Positions 53,851 to 64,000 of a DNA stretch of 64,000 bases are shown here, piece by piece (the stretch's first letter is position 1; every line of letters begins with the position of its first letter). A program made the position numbers and the translations under genes. Source of the stretch: Burkholderia lata (GTDB lineage Bacteria; Pseudomonadota; Gammaproteobacteria; Burkholderiales; Burkholderiaceae). A model generated the notes under the pieces. It did no database searches and had not been told where the DNA came from. It saw only the letters and a list, made by a program, of their open reading frames with translations. The stretch is from the NCBI RefSeq assembly GCF_902499335.1, contig NZ_CABVQK010000002.1:496001-560000 (forward strand). Direction: 5' to 3'.

Positions 53851-55227
53851 TCAAAGAGCGAAAGCCATCCGGCTCGCGCTCACCCCGTTTTCCTGTCGTT
53901 TTTCCTGTGATGCCCGGGTCGCGCCTTCATCATGGGCGGGCGCGATCCCGTCTTCGAGCGACGCGCAGATTTCGTCCGCGCGGCGCGCCAGTACCGACAG
54001 CAACGTGTCGGACAGGCCGTGGCTGTCTTCGCAGCAGCCTTGCAGGTAGATGCGCGGCGCGAAGTGCTCGGGCGTCGCGAGCAGGTAGTCGCGCGTGACG
54101 TCACCGCGTACAAGCGCATCGCCCAGGTGCGGTGCGAGCCCTTCGAGCAGCGCCGAATGCGTGTCGCGGCGATAGCCGGTGGCCAGCACGAGCGCATCGA
54201 AGCGCTCGACGCGCGTGGCGCCGCTCATCCGGTCGCGCAGCGTCAGCTCGATGCGGCCGTCGGGGGTGCGCACCGCGGCCTCGATCGCGCTGTTCGCGAG
54301 CAGCGCATGACGCGGCGTGCCGTCGATGCGCTGCAGGTACAGCATTTCGTAGATCTGTTCGATCAGCGGCCGGTCGACCACCGCGTAGTTCGTGTCGCGA
54401 TAGCGCTCGAGCAGCGCGCGCCGCGCGTCGTGCGGCTGCGAATAGACGACGTCGGTGAATTCGGGGCTGAAGATCTCGTTGACGAACGGGCTGTCGTCCG
54501 CCGGCTTCAGTGCGCCTGCGCGCATCACGAGGCTCGCGTCGACATGCGGGAAGCGGCGCGCGAGATCGATGAACACCTCGGCCGCGCTCTGCCCCGCGCC
54601 GATCACCGCGACGCGGCGGCGCTCGCCGTCCGGCGACGCGACGAGCCGGTCGATGTCGGTCAGATACGACGACGAGTGGATCACGCGGTCGCGGCCGAGC
54701 GCGGCGAACGCGTCCGGAATCGCCGGCGTGCCGCCGACGCCGACCGACAGCGCGCGCGTGACGCGCTGGCGTTCGTGGCCGGCCGCGTCGCGCGACAGCA
54801 CGCGCAGCGCGTCGATCTTCGCGCCGTCGCCGCGCACCGGCTCGATCGCCAGCACGGTCTCGCTGTAATGGACGTGCTCGTCGAACGCCTCGGCGACCCA
54901 GCTCAGGTAGTCGTGGAATTCGACGCGAGTCGGATAGAAGTTCTTCAGGTTGACGAATTCGTTCAGCCGGCCGCGTTCGAACAGGTAGTTGATGAACGTG
55001 TAGCGGCTTTTCGGATCGCGCATCGTGACGAGATCCTTCAGAAACGAGATCTGCATCCGGCAGTCGTCGAGCAGCATCCCGCGGTGCCAGCCGAATTCCG
55101 GCTGGCGCTCGACGAAGCAATGGGCGAACGGGCGCGTCGTGCGTCGTTCCTCGAGGCGGATGGCCAGCGCCAGATTCGACGGCCCGAAGCCGACGCCGAT
55201 CAGGTCGAATACGGTTTCTCTCTGCAT
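53851..55227 (-). CDS. pvdA: L-ornithine N5-monooxygenase
   Basis: The 458-residue flavoprotein hydroxylates the side chain of ornithine, the first step of hydroxamate formation. It has the FAD site DLIGVGFGPSNLALAIRLE, NADPH motif AVIGAGQSAAEVFIDLARRF and ATGYRRDTH. LKDLVTMRDPKSRYTFINYL is typical of ornithine/lysine monooxygenases. It is 22 bp upstream of orbA and 32 bp after orbK, in the operon. Confidence 0.95.
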   Translation of the reverse strand: MQRETVFDLIGVGFGPSNLALAIRLEERRTTRPFAHCFVERQPEFGWHRGMLLDDCRMQISFLKDLVTMRDPKSRYTFINYLFERGRLNEFVNLKNFYPTRVEFHDYLSWVAEAFDEHVHYSETVLAIEPVRGDGAKIDALRVLSRDAAGHERQRVTRALSVGVGGTPAIPDAFAALGRDRVIHSSSYLTDIDRLVASPDGERRRVAVIGAGQSAAEVFIDLARRFPHVDASLVMRAGALKPADDSPFVNEIFSPEFTDVVYSQPHDARRALLERYRDTNYAVVDRPLIEQIYEMLYLQRIDGTPRHALLANSAIEAAVRTPDGRIELTLRDRMSGATRVERFDALVLATGYRRDTHSALLEGLAPHLGDALVRGDVTRDYLLATPEHFAPRIYLQGCCEDSHGLSDTLLSVLARRADEICASLEDGIAPAHDEGATRASQEKRQENGVSASRMAFAL

Positions 55228-55259
55228 GTCTCAGCTCCCTTGTCGGTGAATCCGGCGCG

Positions 55260-56294
55260 TCAGACGTGACGGCCGGAGAAGAACGTCTCGCGCAGCGTGT
55301 GCATCCACAGCGGCTGCGCGTCGGCCAGCGCGAGACGGCGCTGCCGCGCGAAGCCATGCCGCGCGAGATGGTCGGCAACCCGCGCGTGGCCGGCCGGAAC
55401 GGCACAGCCGACCGCTTCGGTACGCGGGTCGTCGAGAAACAGGTAATGAACGACGGACGGCAGCCAGCCCGCCACGCAATGCGGGCCGCGCCAGCGCGAC
55501 TCGCCGACCAGCATCCGCAGCCCGCGGTCGTAGTCGCGCGCCGCGACGTGCGGTGCGAGCGCGTCTTCCTTCAGCCAGTACGCTTCGAAATACGCGAACG
55601 GTTCGCCGTCGAAGCAGCCGACGAGCGGGGTCACGTGCGGATCGGCATCGGGTGCGGTGCCTTGCGGGCCGTCCGCGCCGGGCTGCACGCCCGTCCAGCC
55701 GTCGCGCACGCGCGGCTCGTCGAACCAGCGCGCGACGCGTTGGGCATCCTCGGCCGGCTGCCAGCCGCGCAGCGTGAAGCGCACGCCGAGCGCCGGCAGG
55801 TCGCGCGTGTAGACGTCGCCGCGCGGCGCCGGCGGCCGGCGCGGATGACGGCGACCGTCGGTGAACATCGGCAACGTCGCGCACGGCAGATGCGGGCCGA
55901 CGAGCCACAGATCGCCCTGCTGCGCCCAGCCCTCGCGCATGCAGCGGCCGCCGTCGGCGAGCACGCCGCTCGCGCGCAGCGCGTCGAGCGCGACCGCCGG
56001 CCACGCGGCCGGGTCGAGCCGGATCGCCGCGTGGCGCGCGCTGTCCGAAAACGCCGCGGCCAATGCGGCCAGCAACGCGCGCCGCTGGTCCGCCGGCGCC
56101 GCGCGATGGTTGTACGCGACGAGGCGCAGCGCGCCGTCGTCGCCGAGTTGCGCGCGCAGCAACTGCGCGCCGATGCCGTCGCCCTGCGCGACGCGGATCT
56201 CCGCGCCGTCACGCACGGCGAACAGGCCGTCCGCGAATGCGAGGCGGTAGGTATCGAGCATCGTGAATCCGTCCGGACGCACTTCAGCCAGCAT
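55260..56294 (-). CDS. orbK: Siderophore acyltransferase OrbK
   Basis: The 344-residue protein has the same GNAT/IucB-type C-terminal domain as OrbL: RVARWFDEPRVRDGWTGVQP, VGCFDGEPFAYFEAYWLKED and ARDYDRGLRMLVGESRWRGP. The N-terminal half is divergent. The ATG at 56294 (MLAEVRP) was chosen because AGAGG lies upstream; it overlaps orbJ by 11 bp. It likely acylates hydroxyornithine in ornibactin, perhaps with the 3-hydroxy fatty acid. Confidence 0.85.
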   Translation of the reverse strand: MLAEVRPDGFTMLDTYRLAFADGLFAVRDGAEIRVAQGDGIGAQLLRAQLGDDGALRLVAYNHRAAPADQRRALLAALAAAFSDSARHAAIRLDPAAWPAVALDALRASGVLADGGRCMREGWAQQGDLWLVGPHLPCATLPMFTDGRRHPRRPPAPRGDVYTRDLPALGVRFTLRGWQPAEDAQRVARWFDEPRVRDGWTGVQPGADGPQGTAPDADPHVTPLVGCFDGEPFAYFEAYWLKEDALAPHVAARDYDRGLRMLVGESRWRGPHCVAGWLPSVVHYLFLDDPRTEAVGCAVPAGHARVADHLARHGFARQRRLALADAQPLWMHTLRETFFSGRHV

Positions 56295-59200
56295 GGCGCG
56301 CCTCTTGTCCCGTTTCCGTGTGTGCATCGAGTCGCGCGCCGAGTGCCGCGAGCGTCGGCGACGCGAACAGGTCGGCGACCGTCAGCGCGTGACCGGCACG
56401 GCTGGCCGCGTCGACGAAGCGCACGACGTCGAACGAGGTCGCACCGGCTTCGAACAGGTTGGCGTCCGCTTCGGGCGCGGCCGTCGCGAACGTGTCGGAC
56501 CACAGCGCCGCGAGCGCGGCAGCCGCATGCGGTGCGCGTGACGGCGTTGCCGCACGCGCATTGCCTGCCGCATGCGCATGAAGAGACGCCTGCGCAACGT
56601 CACGCTTGTCGGGCATGCCAAGCGCCGCTTCCGACGCGCCCGCGAAACGCGCGACTTCGTCGTGGTAGACATCGACGAGCGCATCGACGAAGCCGCTATC
56701 GAGCAGTTCGTCCGCATATGAGAACGCGGCGCTCACGCGGCCGTCCGGATGCTCGACGACGTCCAGCTCCAGCGTGAACACGACGCGATGGCGCACGTCG
56801 TCGAATCCGGCCAGCGACAGGCCGGCCCAGTCGCGCGCCGCGGCACCGGTCGGGCGCAGGTAGTTGAACATCACCTGGAACAGCGGATTGGCCTGCGCGG
56901 CACGCGGCGCGCGCAGCGCCGCGACGACGTCCGCGAACGGCACGTCGGCGTGTGCATAAGCCGCGAGCGCTGTGTCGCGCACTTGCGCGAGCACGTCCGC
57001 ACGGCGCGCGGCCGGGTCGATCCGCGTGCGCACGACGACCGAATTGATGAAGAGGCCAAGCGCGTCGCGGGCCGCGTCGCCCGTCAGCTCGCGCGTCGAC
57101 GCGAGCACGCCGACCGGCTGGTCGGCCACACCCGTCGCGCGGAACAGTGCGGTGTTGAGCGCCGCGTGCAACAGCATCGGCAACGTCGCGTGCGCGGACG
57201 ACGCCGTGTCGCGTGCAGCGCGGATCAGCGCGCCGTCGAATTCGAACGCGATGCGGGCTGCGCGCCATTGCGGCACGGCCGGCGCGTCCGCGCGCTGCGG
57301 CAGCACACGCGCCGGCAGATCGGCCAGCGCATCGCGCCAGTAAGCGACGCGGGCCGGATGGCACGGCGCGGGCAGCACGAGCGGCACGACCGGTTGGGCG
57401 GCTTCATCGGCCGGCACAGCGCCCTGTACGCGAGCGACATAGCGCGCACGAACCGCGTCGAGCCACAGCTCGATCGATTCGCCATCCGACACGATGTGAT
57501 GGATCGTCACCGACAGCACGTGGTCGTCCGCACCGAGCCGCAGTACCCGCGCACGCCACAGCGGCGCATCGGCTGCCAGATCGAACGGCGCAAGTGCATC
57601 CTCGTCGGTCAGCGCTGCGGCGCGAGCGAGCGCATCGGCGTGCGCCGACAGGTCGATCAGCGGCAGTTCGACGGCCCCCTCCGCATCGACCCGCTGGCCC
57701 GGCAGTGCACCGTCACGCGCAACGAGCCGAGCACGCAGCGCCGGATGCACGGCCGCGACATCCGCGAAGGCTGCGCGCAGCGCATCGACGTCGAGCGGCC
57801 CGCGCACACGCAGCGCGACCGGAATGTTGTACGCGGCGCTGTCCGGCTGCGCGCGCCACAGGAACCACAGGCCGAGCTGCGCCGGCGACAGCGGCCACAC
57901 GCCGTGTGCGTCCGACTTGGCGACGGCAACGCCCGGCGCCGCAGCACCGGCATGCGCGGCGCGCGGCGCATCGGCCACCTGAAGCGCGTACTGCGCGAGC
58001 ACCGGTGCCTCGAACAACGCGCGCACCGGCACGTCGCGGCCGAGCCGTTCGGCCACGCGCGTCGCGACGCGCACGGCGGCGAGCGAATGGCCGCCGAGAT
58101 CGAAGAAGTGATCGCCACGGCCCACGCGCTCGAGATTCAGCACGTCGCACCAGATCGCCGCGAGCGCGGCTTCGTCGCCGTCGTGCGGCGCTTCGTACGC
58201 GCGTTCGACGCGTACCGGCGCCGGCAGCCGTGCGCGGTCGACCTTGCTGTTCGCATTGCGCGGCAGCGCGTCGAGCACGATCAGTTGCGCGGGCACCATG
58301 TAGTCGGGCAGCGTGCGGCGCAGGTGTGCGTCGAGCGTCGCGGCTTCGACCGGCTGCGCGGCCGCCCGGGCGTCGGCGGTCAGCTCGACGTACGCGACGA
58401 GCTGCGCGAGCGCGCCCTGCCCGTGCACGACCGCGCAGGCTTCGCGCACCGCGTCGTGCGCGGCAAGCTGGGCTTCGATCTCGCCGAGTTCGATGCGCAG
58501 CCCGCGCAGCTTCACCTGGTGGTCGACGCGGCCGATGAAGTCGAACACGCCGTCCGCCCGACGCCGCACGAGGTCGCCCGTGCGGTACAGCCGCGCGCCC
58601 GGCGCACCGTACGGATCGGGCACGAAGCGCTCGGCCGTCAGCGCCGGGCGGTCGAGATAACCGCGTGCAACGCCGATCCCCTCGCCGCCCAGATACAGTT
58701 CGCCGATCACGCCGACCGGCAGCGGGTGCAACCGTTCGTCGAGCACATGCGCGGTGCGTGCGCCGACCAGCGTGCCGATCGGCAGGTACGCGGCGTCGCC
58801 GAGCTTCGCGAGATCGTCGCCGGGCCGGAACATCCACAGCGTCGGCGTGATGACCGTCTCGGTCGGGCCGTAGCCGTTGACCACGCGCACGTTCGGCAGC
58901 GCGCGGCGCAGCATCGCGAACGCTTCGCGCGATGTCGCCTCGCCGCCGACCGTCAGCGAACGCAGCGTCGGCGGCGCGCCGTGCGCGAGCGCCCATTCGG
59001 CGAGCTGCGCGGCGCAGCCAGGCGGCACGTAGGTCATCGTCACGCCGTCGCGGACCATCATCGCGCAGGTCTGCGCGGGCGGCCACAGCACGTCGGCCGT
59101 CACCGACACGGCGGCGCCCGACATGTATTGCGAAAACCAGCCTTCATGCGCGCCGTCGAAGTTGACCGACTGGAACAGCAGGAACACGTCGTTCTCGCCC

Positions 59201-61272
59201 GCGCCGTAGCGCTCGGCGATCGCCGCGCAATGCAGCGCGAACGACGCATGATCGACGATCACGCCCTTCGGCTTGCCGGTCGAGCCCGACGTGTAGATCG
59301 CATAGGCCGCGTGGCCCGGCAGCACGTCCGGCAGCACGATGTGCGCGGCTGCGTCGAGTGCATCGACTTCATCGGCACGCCACACCCGCAGATCCGGCAG
59401 TTCGGGAAGCGACGCGGCGCTCGCGCCGTCGGTCAGCACGTGCGCGATGTTCGCGTCGCCGACGATCTGCGCGAGGCGTTCGCGCGGATGCGCGGGATCG
59501 AGCGGCACGAACGCGGCGCCCGACTTCAGCACCGCGATCAGTGCGACGAGCAAGTCGACCGAGCGCTGCAGTGCAACGCCGATGCGCATTTCCGGGCGAA
59601 CGCCGGCTGCCACCAGATGGCGCGCCAGGCGGGCCGCACGCGCGTCGACTTCGCCGCGCGTCAGCGCGCGATCGATATCGGCCACGCCGCGTGCGTCGGG
59701 CCGTGCTTGCGCATGCGCGGCAATGCGTGCATGCACCGGCACGAACGGTTCGGATTCGGTCGCGCCCGCCGGTGCGTTCCACGCAAAGAGCTGCGCGCGT
59801 TCATCGGCGGGCAGCCAGTCGAGATCGCCGACCGGCATGTCGGGGCGCGCAAGCGCATCGGCCAGCAGCGTGACGAAGCGCGCGGCGAGCCGTGCGATCG
59901 CGTCCGCTTCGAACAGGTCGAGCGCGTAGATGAATGCGGCGTCGAACGTGCCGTCCGGCGTCGCTTCGACCGAAAGCGTCAGGTCGAATTTCGCGGACGG
60001 CGTGCCCGACGGCAGCAACGCGGCCGACGTCGCACCGAGCGCCGGCAGCGCGCGGCGTTCGCCGTACGCGGCCATCACCTGGAACAACGGATGGTGGCTC
60101 GCGCTGCGCGGCACGCCGAGCGCGTCGACCACCTGCTCGAACGGCACGTCCTGGTGCATCTGCGCGTCGACGAGCGCGCGCTGCGTGCGCGCGACCAACG
60201 ACGAGAAATCGCCGTGCCCGGGCACATCGACGTCGATCGCCAGCGTATTGACGAAGAAGCCGATCAGGCCGGCGACTTCCGCGCGTTCGCGGTTCGCGGC
60301 CGGCACGCCGACGCAGATCCGTGCATCGCCGGTCGCGCGCGCCAGCAGCGCATCGAGCGCGGCGAGCAGTACCGCGAACGGCGTGGCGCCCGATGCAGCC
60401 GCGAATGCGCGCAGTTGCGCGCCGATGCGTGCGTCGAGCGAAAACACGTGGCGTGCGCCGCGCGCACTGCGGCGTGCGGGCCGTGCAGCCGCACCCGGCA
60501 GCGCCAGCACGCCGCGTTGCGGATCGAGCCGTTCGCGCCAGAACGCGAGCTGGCGGTCACGCTCGCCGGCGTCGAGCCAGCGGCGCTGCCACAGCGCGTA
60601 GTCGGCGTACTGGATCGGCAGCGGCGCGAGCGGCACCGGTCGGTCGGACGCGTATGCGTGATAGAACGCCGCGAGTTCCTCGAGCATCACGCCCGACGAC
60701 CAGCCGTCCGACACGATGTGATGGACAGTCAGCGCGAGCCAGTGATGTGTCGCATCGAAGCGCACCAGGTGCGCACGCACGAGCGGCGCCGCGCCGAGAT
60801 CGAACGGCTCGGCTTCGTCAGCCGTCGCGACGGTTTCCGCCCGCGACGTGCGCTGCGCGTCCGGCAACGCTTCGAGATCAGTCTCGCGCCACGGGCAGCG
60901 CAGCGGTGCGTGGATCGTTTGCGCGACGCCATCCTGCGCTTCGTCGAAGGTTGTGCGCAGCGCCTCGTGGCGCGCGATCAGCGCGTCGCACGCCAGTCGC
61001 AGCGCATGCACGTCGAGCGGGCCGGTCAGCGCCAGGCGCTCGGTGATGTGATACGCGTCGGGTGCATCGATCAGCCGCGCGTGCAGCCACAGGCGCGTCT
61101 GTGCGAACGACGCCGGCACACGGTCGCTGCGCGGCGTGCGCGGCGGGATCGGCAGCACACGGAAGTCGATGCCGGCCGCGCCGAGCTTGTCGATGAACAC
61201 CGCGCGCTGCGCGTCGGGCAGTTGCGCGAAACGCGTCGCGAGCGCGAGCCAGTCGGGTTGAACCTTCGTCAT
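56284..61272 (-). CDS. orbJ: Ornibactin non-ribosomal peptide synthetase OrbJ
   Basis: The 1662-residue NRPS reads C-A-T-C-T. C1 (about 50-480) has HHIVSDG at 184-190. The adenylation domain (about 505-1015) has [11 protein letters not shown] at 660-670 and NGYGPTE at 799-805. T1 has DLGGHSLAAVR (Ser about 1063), the second C domain (about 1128-1560) has HHIVSDG at 1258-1264, and a short terminal carrier-like domain has AGATSFDVVRF (Ser about 1613). No thioesterase is present. It is predicted to add the last hydroxyornithine and, through the second C domain, perhaps release with putrescine. It overlaps orbK by 11 bp and follows orbI by 9 bp. Confidence 0.92.
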   Translation of the reverse strand: MTKVQPDWLALATRFAQLPDAQRAVFIDKLGAAGIDFRVLPIPPRTPRSDRVPASFAQTRLWLHARLIDAPDAYHITERLALTGPLDVHALRLACDALIARHEALRTTFDEAQDGVAQTIHAPLRCPWRETDLEALPDAQRTSRAETVATADEAEPFDLGAAPLVRAHLVRFDATHHWLALTVHHIVSDGWSSGVMLEELAAFYHAYASDRPVPLAPLPIQYADYALWQRRWLDAGERDRQLAFWRERLDPQRGVLALPGAAARPARRSARGARHVFSLDARIGAQLRAFAAASGATPFAVLLAALDALLARATGDARICVGVPAANRERAEVAGLIGFFVNTLAIDVDVPGHGDFSSLVARTQRALVDAQMHQDVPFEQVVDALGVPRSASHHPLFQVMAAYGERRALPALGATSAALLPSGTPSAKFDLTLSVEATPDGTFDAAFIYALDLFEADAIARLAARFVTLLADALARPDMPVGDLDWLPADERAQLFAWNAPAGATESEPFVPVHARIAAHAQARPDARGVADIDRALTRGEVDARAARLARHLVAAGVRPEMRIGVALQRSVDLLVALIAVLKSGAAFVPLDPAHPRERLAQIVGDANIAHVLTDGASAASLPELPDLRVWRADEVDALDAAAHIVLPDVLPGHAAYAIYTSGSTGKPKGVIVDHASFALHCAAIAERYGAGENDVFLLFQSVNFDGAHEGWFSQYMSGAAVSVTADVLWPPAQTCAMMVRDGVTMTYVPPGCAAQLAEWALAHGAPPTLRSLTVGGEATSREAFAMLRRALPNVRVVNGYGPTETVITPTLWMFRPGDDLAKLGDAAYLPIGTLVGARTAHVLDERLHPLPVGVIGELYLGGEGIGVARGYLDRPALTAERFVPDPYGAPGARLYRTGDLVRRRADGVFDFIGRVDHQVKLRGLRIELGEIEAQLAAHDAVREACAVVHGQGALAQLVAYVELTADARAAAQPVEAATLDAHLRRTLPDYMVPAQLIVLDALPRNANSKVDRARLPAPVRVERAYEAPHDGDEAALAAIWCDVLNLERVGRGDHFFDLGGHSLAAVRVATRVAERLGRDVPVRALFEAPVLAQYALQVADAPRAAHAGAAAPGVAVAKSDAHGVWPLSPAQLGLWFLWRAQPDSAAYNIPVALRVRGPLDVDALRAAFADVAAVHPALRARLVARDGALPGQRVDAEGAVELPLIDLSAHADALARAAALTDEDALAPFDLAADAPLWRARVLRLGADDHVLSVTIHHIVSDGESIELWLDAVRARYVARVQGAVPADEAAQPVVPLVLPAPCHPARVAYWRDALADLPARVLPQRADAPAVPQWRAARIAFEFDGALIRAARDTASSAHATLPMLLHAALNTALFRATGVADQPVGVLASTRELTGDAARDALGLFINSVVVRTRIDPAARRADVLAQVRDTALAAYAHADVPFADVVAALRAPRAAQANPLFQVMFNYLRPTGAAARDWAGLSLAGFDDVRHRVVFTLELDVVEHPDGRVSAAFSYADELLDSGFVDALVDVYHDEVARFAGASEAALGMPDKRDVAQASLHAHAAGNARAATPSRAPHAAAALAALWSDTFATAAPEADANLFEAGATSFDVVRFVDAASRAGHALTVADLFASPTLAALGARLDAHTETGQEARHAG

Positions 61273-61281
61273 CCGTCGTCC

Positions 61282-64000
61282 TTATTGGGTTTCCAGTTCG
61301 CCGAGCAGCGCGTCGATCGCGCTCGCCGCGTCGGTCTCGCCGCGCGCCGCGCAGGCCGCGTCGATCGCTTCCGCGCAGCGCGCCAGCGTGCGCGTGTCGA
61401 ACAGCGTGCGCAGCGGCAACGCGAGCCCCCAGTGCAGGTTCGCCTGCGCGTGGGCCTGCGTCGCGAGCAGCGAATGGCCGCCGAGCAGGAAGAAATCGCC
61501 GTCTCGGCCGATCGCATCCACATGCAGTACGCGTTGCCAGATCTCGGCAAGTGCGCGTTCCGTATCCGTCGCGAGTTCGACTTCGGCCGCCGCTTCGCGC
61601 ACCGGCGCGGGCAGCGCATGGCGGTCGCACTTGCCGTTCGGCGTCACCGGCAATGCATCGAGTTCGATCAGCTGCGACGGCACCATGTAGGCCGGCAGTT
61701 GCGCGCGCAGCGCGTCGAGCAGCGCCGCGCGGTCGAGCGGGCCCGCGTCGCCGCGCGCGACATAGCCGATCAGTTGCTCGTCGCGCACGATCACGACCGC
61801 GTCGTTCACGCCGGGCGTCGCGCGCAGCAATGCCTCGATCTCGCCCGGCTCGATCCGCTGGCCGCGCAGCTTGACCTGCGTATCGACGCGGCCGAGGTAG
61901 TCGAGCGCACCGTCGGCACGCCGGCGCGCGAGGTCGCCCGTGCGGTACATGCGCGCGCCCGGCACGAACGGATCGGGCACGAAGCGCTCGGCGGTCAGCG
62001 CGGAACGGCCGAGATAGCCGCGTGCGAGGCCCGCGCCCGCGAGATACAGTTCGCCGGTCGCGCCGGCCGGCACCGGCTGCCATGCGGCATCGAGCACGTG
62101 CAGTTGCAGGTTCGCGATCGGATGGCCGATCGGCACCGCGACCGCATGCGCATCGTCGGGGCCGCAGGTCCAGTGCGACACGTCGATCGCGGCCTCGGTC
62201 GGCCCGTACAGGTTCACGAGCGTCGCGTTCGGCAGCAGCCGGGCCATCTTCGCGACGAGTTCAGGTGCGAGCGCCTCGCCGCTCGCGACGATCAGGCGCA
62301 CGCTGTCGCACTGCGCGGCGGCCGAGAAATCGTCGAGATAAGCGGCGAACGCGGCGAGCATCGACGGCACGAAGTGCAGCACCGTCACGCCGTGCGCATG
62401 GATCGCGGCGGCAAGACGCGCCGGATCGCGATGGTCGCCGGGCGCGGCGATCGCGAGCTTCGCGCCGATCGCCAGCGGCCACACGAATTCCCATACCGAC
62501 ACGTCGAAGCCGAACGGCGTCTTGTGCAGCACGACGTCGTCGCGCGTCAGCCGGTATGCGTGCTGCATCCACGCGATCCGGTTCGCGAGCGCGCCGTGCG
62601 TGTTGCCGGCGCCCTTCGGCTTGCCGGTCGAACCAGACGTGTAGATCAGGTACGCGAGCTGCGCGTCGTCGATCGTGGCGGTCGCACCGGCGGTGTCGTT
62701 TCCGGTTTCATCGGCGAGCAGGTCCGCGACCGTCAGCAACTGCGTCGTTGCGCCGTCGCCGAGCGCGGCCTCGACCTGCTCGCGCAGGTGGGCCTGCGTG
62801 ATCGCGACCGCCGGCCGCGCGTCGCGCAGCAGGTACGCGATGCGCTCCGCCGGATAGTCGGGATCGACCGGCAGGTAGGCCGCACCGGCCTTCAGCACGC
62901 CGACGAGCGCCATCACCATGTCGAACGAACGCTCGACGCACAGCGCGACCGGCGTGTCGGGCTGCACGCCGCGCCGGCGCAGCGCAGCCGCGATGCGCGA
63001 CGTGCTGACGTCGAGCTCGCGATAGGTCGCGCGATGCACGCCGCCGTGGACGTCCGCGTATTCGAGCGCGATCGCGTCGGGCGTCGCCCGTGCCGCATCG
63101 GTGAATTGAAGATGCAACGGCTGCCGCTGCGACGCCGGCCAAGCGCGCGCGGTATCCTGCGCCAGCGCGTCGCGGGTGGCGTCATCGGCGATCGACAGCG
63201 TGCCGAGCAGCGCGTCCGGCGTGCGGGCCAGCGCATCGAGCGCGCAGGCAAACGCACGGTGCCAGGTTTCAACCTGTCGCGCATCGACGCGCGCGGTGTC
63301 GTAGCCATAGTCGATCGTCAGCTCGGCGCCGCTCTCGATCACGAGGGTCAGCGCGAAATCGGTCGATTCGATGCTGCGCACGCCGCTCAACGTCAGCGCG
63401 CGAGGATCGGCGTCGCGCGCCGAGTCGTCGACCGGATAGTTCTCGAACACGACCAGCGTGTCGAACAGTGCGCCGCCCGCTCCACGCGCCCAGCGCTGGA
63501 TGTCGGCGAGCGGCGTGTGTGCGTGCTCGGCGGCAGCCGCGTTCTCGCGTTGCAGCGTTTGCAGCCAGTCGGCCGCGCGTTGTTGCGGCGCGGGCGCCGT
63601 GATCACCGGCAGCGTGTTGATGAAGAGACCGAGTACCGAGTCGACGTCCGCGAGTGCATCGGGACGGCCGGCGACCGTCGCGCCGAACGCGACGGCCGGC
63701 TGGTGCGTCATCCGTTGCAGCGCGAGCGCCCAGGCGCCCTGCACCAGCGTGTTGACGGTCAGCTTCAGTGCGCGCGCCGTCTGCGCAACGCGCGTCGTCG
63801 TGCCGGCATCGAGCGCCGCGCGCCACGTGACCATTTCGGCATCCGCGCGGTCGGCCGTGCGTTCCGCGATCAGCGTCGGGGCGTCGAGCCGTGCGAGGCG
63901 GCCCGTCCAGAAGCGTTCGTCGGCGTCGTGATCGCGCGTGCCGAGCCATGCGATGAAGTCGCGATACCGCAGCGCCGGACGGCTTGCGAACGGCGACACG
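61282..64000 (-). CDS. orbI: Ornibactin NRPS OrbI, C-terminal part
   Basis: The frame is open at the right edge; about 905 residues are seen. They hold the end of a condensation domain, an adenylation domain ([28 protein letters not shown]) and a carrier domain ([14 protein letters not shown]). Residues read from [25 protein letters not shown] and AAIDVSHW give about D-V-W-H-V-S-L-I-D, close to serine codes, which suits the Ser in ornibactin. The stop is 9 bp before orbJ. The N-terminal modules and start lie outside the window. Confidence 0.9.
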   Translation of the reverse strand, partial: VSPFASRPALRYRDFIAWLGTRDHDADERFWTGRLARLDAPTLIAERTADRADAEMVTWRAALDAGTTTRVAQTARALKLTVNTLVQGAWALALQRMTHQPAVAFGATVAGRPDALADVDSVLGLFINTLPVITAPAPQQRAADWLQTLQRENAAAAEHAHTPLADIQRWARGAGGALFDTLVVFENYPVDDSARDADPRALTLSGVRSIESTDFALTLVIESGAELTIDYGYDTARVDARQVETWHRAFACALDALARTPDALLGTLSIADDATRDALAQDTARAWPASQRQPLHLQFTDAARATPDAIALEYADVHGGVHRATYRELDVSTSRIAAALRRRGVQPDTPVALCVERSFDMVMALVGVLKAGAAYLPVDPDYPAERIAYLLRDARPAVAITQAHLREQVEAALGDGATTQLLTVADLLADETGNDTAGATATIDDAQLAYLIYTSGSTGKPKGAGNTHGALANRIAWMQHAYRLTRDDVVLHKTPFGFDVSVWEFVWPLAIGAKLAIAAPGDHRDPARLAAAIHAHGVTVLHFVPSMLAAFAAYLDDFSAAAQCDSVRLIVASGEALAPELVAKMARLLPNATLVNLYGPTEAAIDVSHWTCGPDDAHAVAVPIGHPIANLQLHVLDAAWQPVPAGATGELYLAGAGLARGYLGRSALTAERFVPDPFVPGARMYRTGDLARRRADGALDYLGRVDTQVKLRGQRIEPGEIEALLRATPGVNDAVVIVRDEQLIGYVARGDAGPLDRAALLDALRAQLPAYMVPSQLIELDALPVTPNGKCDRHALPAPVREAAAEVELATDTERALAEIWQRVLHVDAIGRDGDFFLLGGHSLLATQAHAQANLHWGLALPLRTLFDTRTLARCAEAIDAACAARGETDAASAIDALLGELETQ

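Noticed and set aside
51630-54098. A long plus-strand frame opposite orbA.
   Set aside because: Arg/Val-rich shadow; the TonB receptor on the minus strand explains the codon bias.
1-64000. CRISPR arrays, tRNA/rRNA genes, insertion sequences or prophage.
   Set aside because: No regularly spaced direct repeats, no transposase or integrase motifs and no tRNA-like sequence were noticed.

Overview
The window is GC-rich, tightly packed bacterial DNA that looks like chromosome 1 of a Burkholderia cepacia complex species. The evidence is strong third-position GC bias, a Burkholderia-type porin, and an ornibactin cluster whose gene order (orbI-orbJ-orbK-pvdA-orbA-pvdF-orbL) is characteristic of that group. 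I saw no rRNA, tRNA, CRISPR array, insertion sequence or prophage.

Layout. 1-4240 (minus) is a small catabolic operon: a universal-stress/hemerythrin-like fusion, a quinone oxidoreductase, a TauD-like dioxygenase and a BKACE-family enzyme, divergent from a MalT-like LuxR regulator (4420-7122). 7357-10125 carries a porin, a Nu-class-like GST and a small orphan gene. 10368-13881 holds two MarR/transporter pairs, each MarR gene divergent from a CynX-like MFS or an EamA exporter, with clear palindromic operators. 13882-23036 is the first cobalamin block: cobL-cbiD-cobK-cobM on minus and riboswitch-cobG-cobH-cobI-cbiG/cobJ on plus. 23043-26854 has an MFS/LysR pair and a secreted GH18 chitinase. 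26971-31665 is a catabolic operon (CoA-transferase, CitMHS transporter, acyl-CoA dehydrogenase, IclR). 31943-34345 holds small housekeeping or unknown genes.

34407-45249 is the second cobalamin block. Two B12 riboswitches lie back to back at about 41400-42000. One reads leftward into a 38-codon ORF, cobW, cobN and a ChlI/ChlD cobaltochelatase gene. The other reads rightward into cobA-cobE-cobO-cobB. The ChlI and ChlD (VWA) frames are joined by an A_AAA_AAA heptamer, a 6-nt spacer and a strong nested stem-loop, which is a textbook -1 programmed frameshift signal. The two blocks encode most of an oxygen-dependent corrin pathway (CobG, CobN) in which no cobF is visible and cbiD is present.

45275-49401 contains a lipoprotein, an M20 amidohydrolase and an AbiEi/AbiEii-type toxin-antitoxin pair with a perfect 10-bp inverted repeat around its promoter. 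49622-64000 (minus) is the distal part of the ornibactin siderophore operon: NRPS OrbI (C-terminal part) and OrbJ, acyltransferases OrbK and OrbL, ornithine hydroxylase PvdA, receptor OrbA and formyltransferase PvdF.
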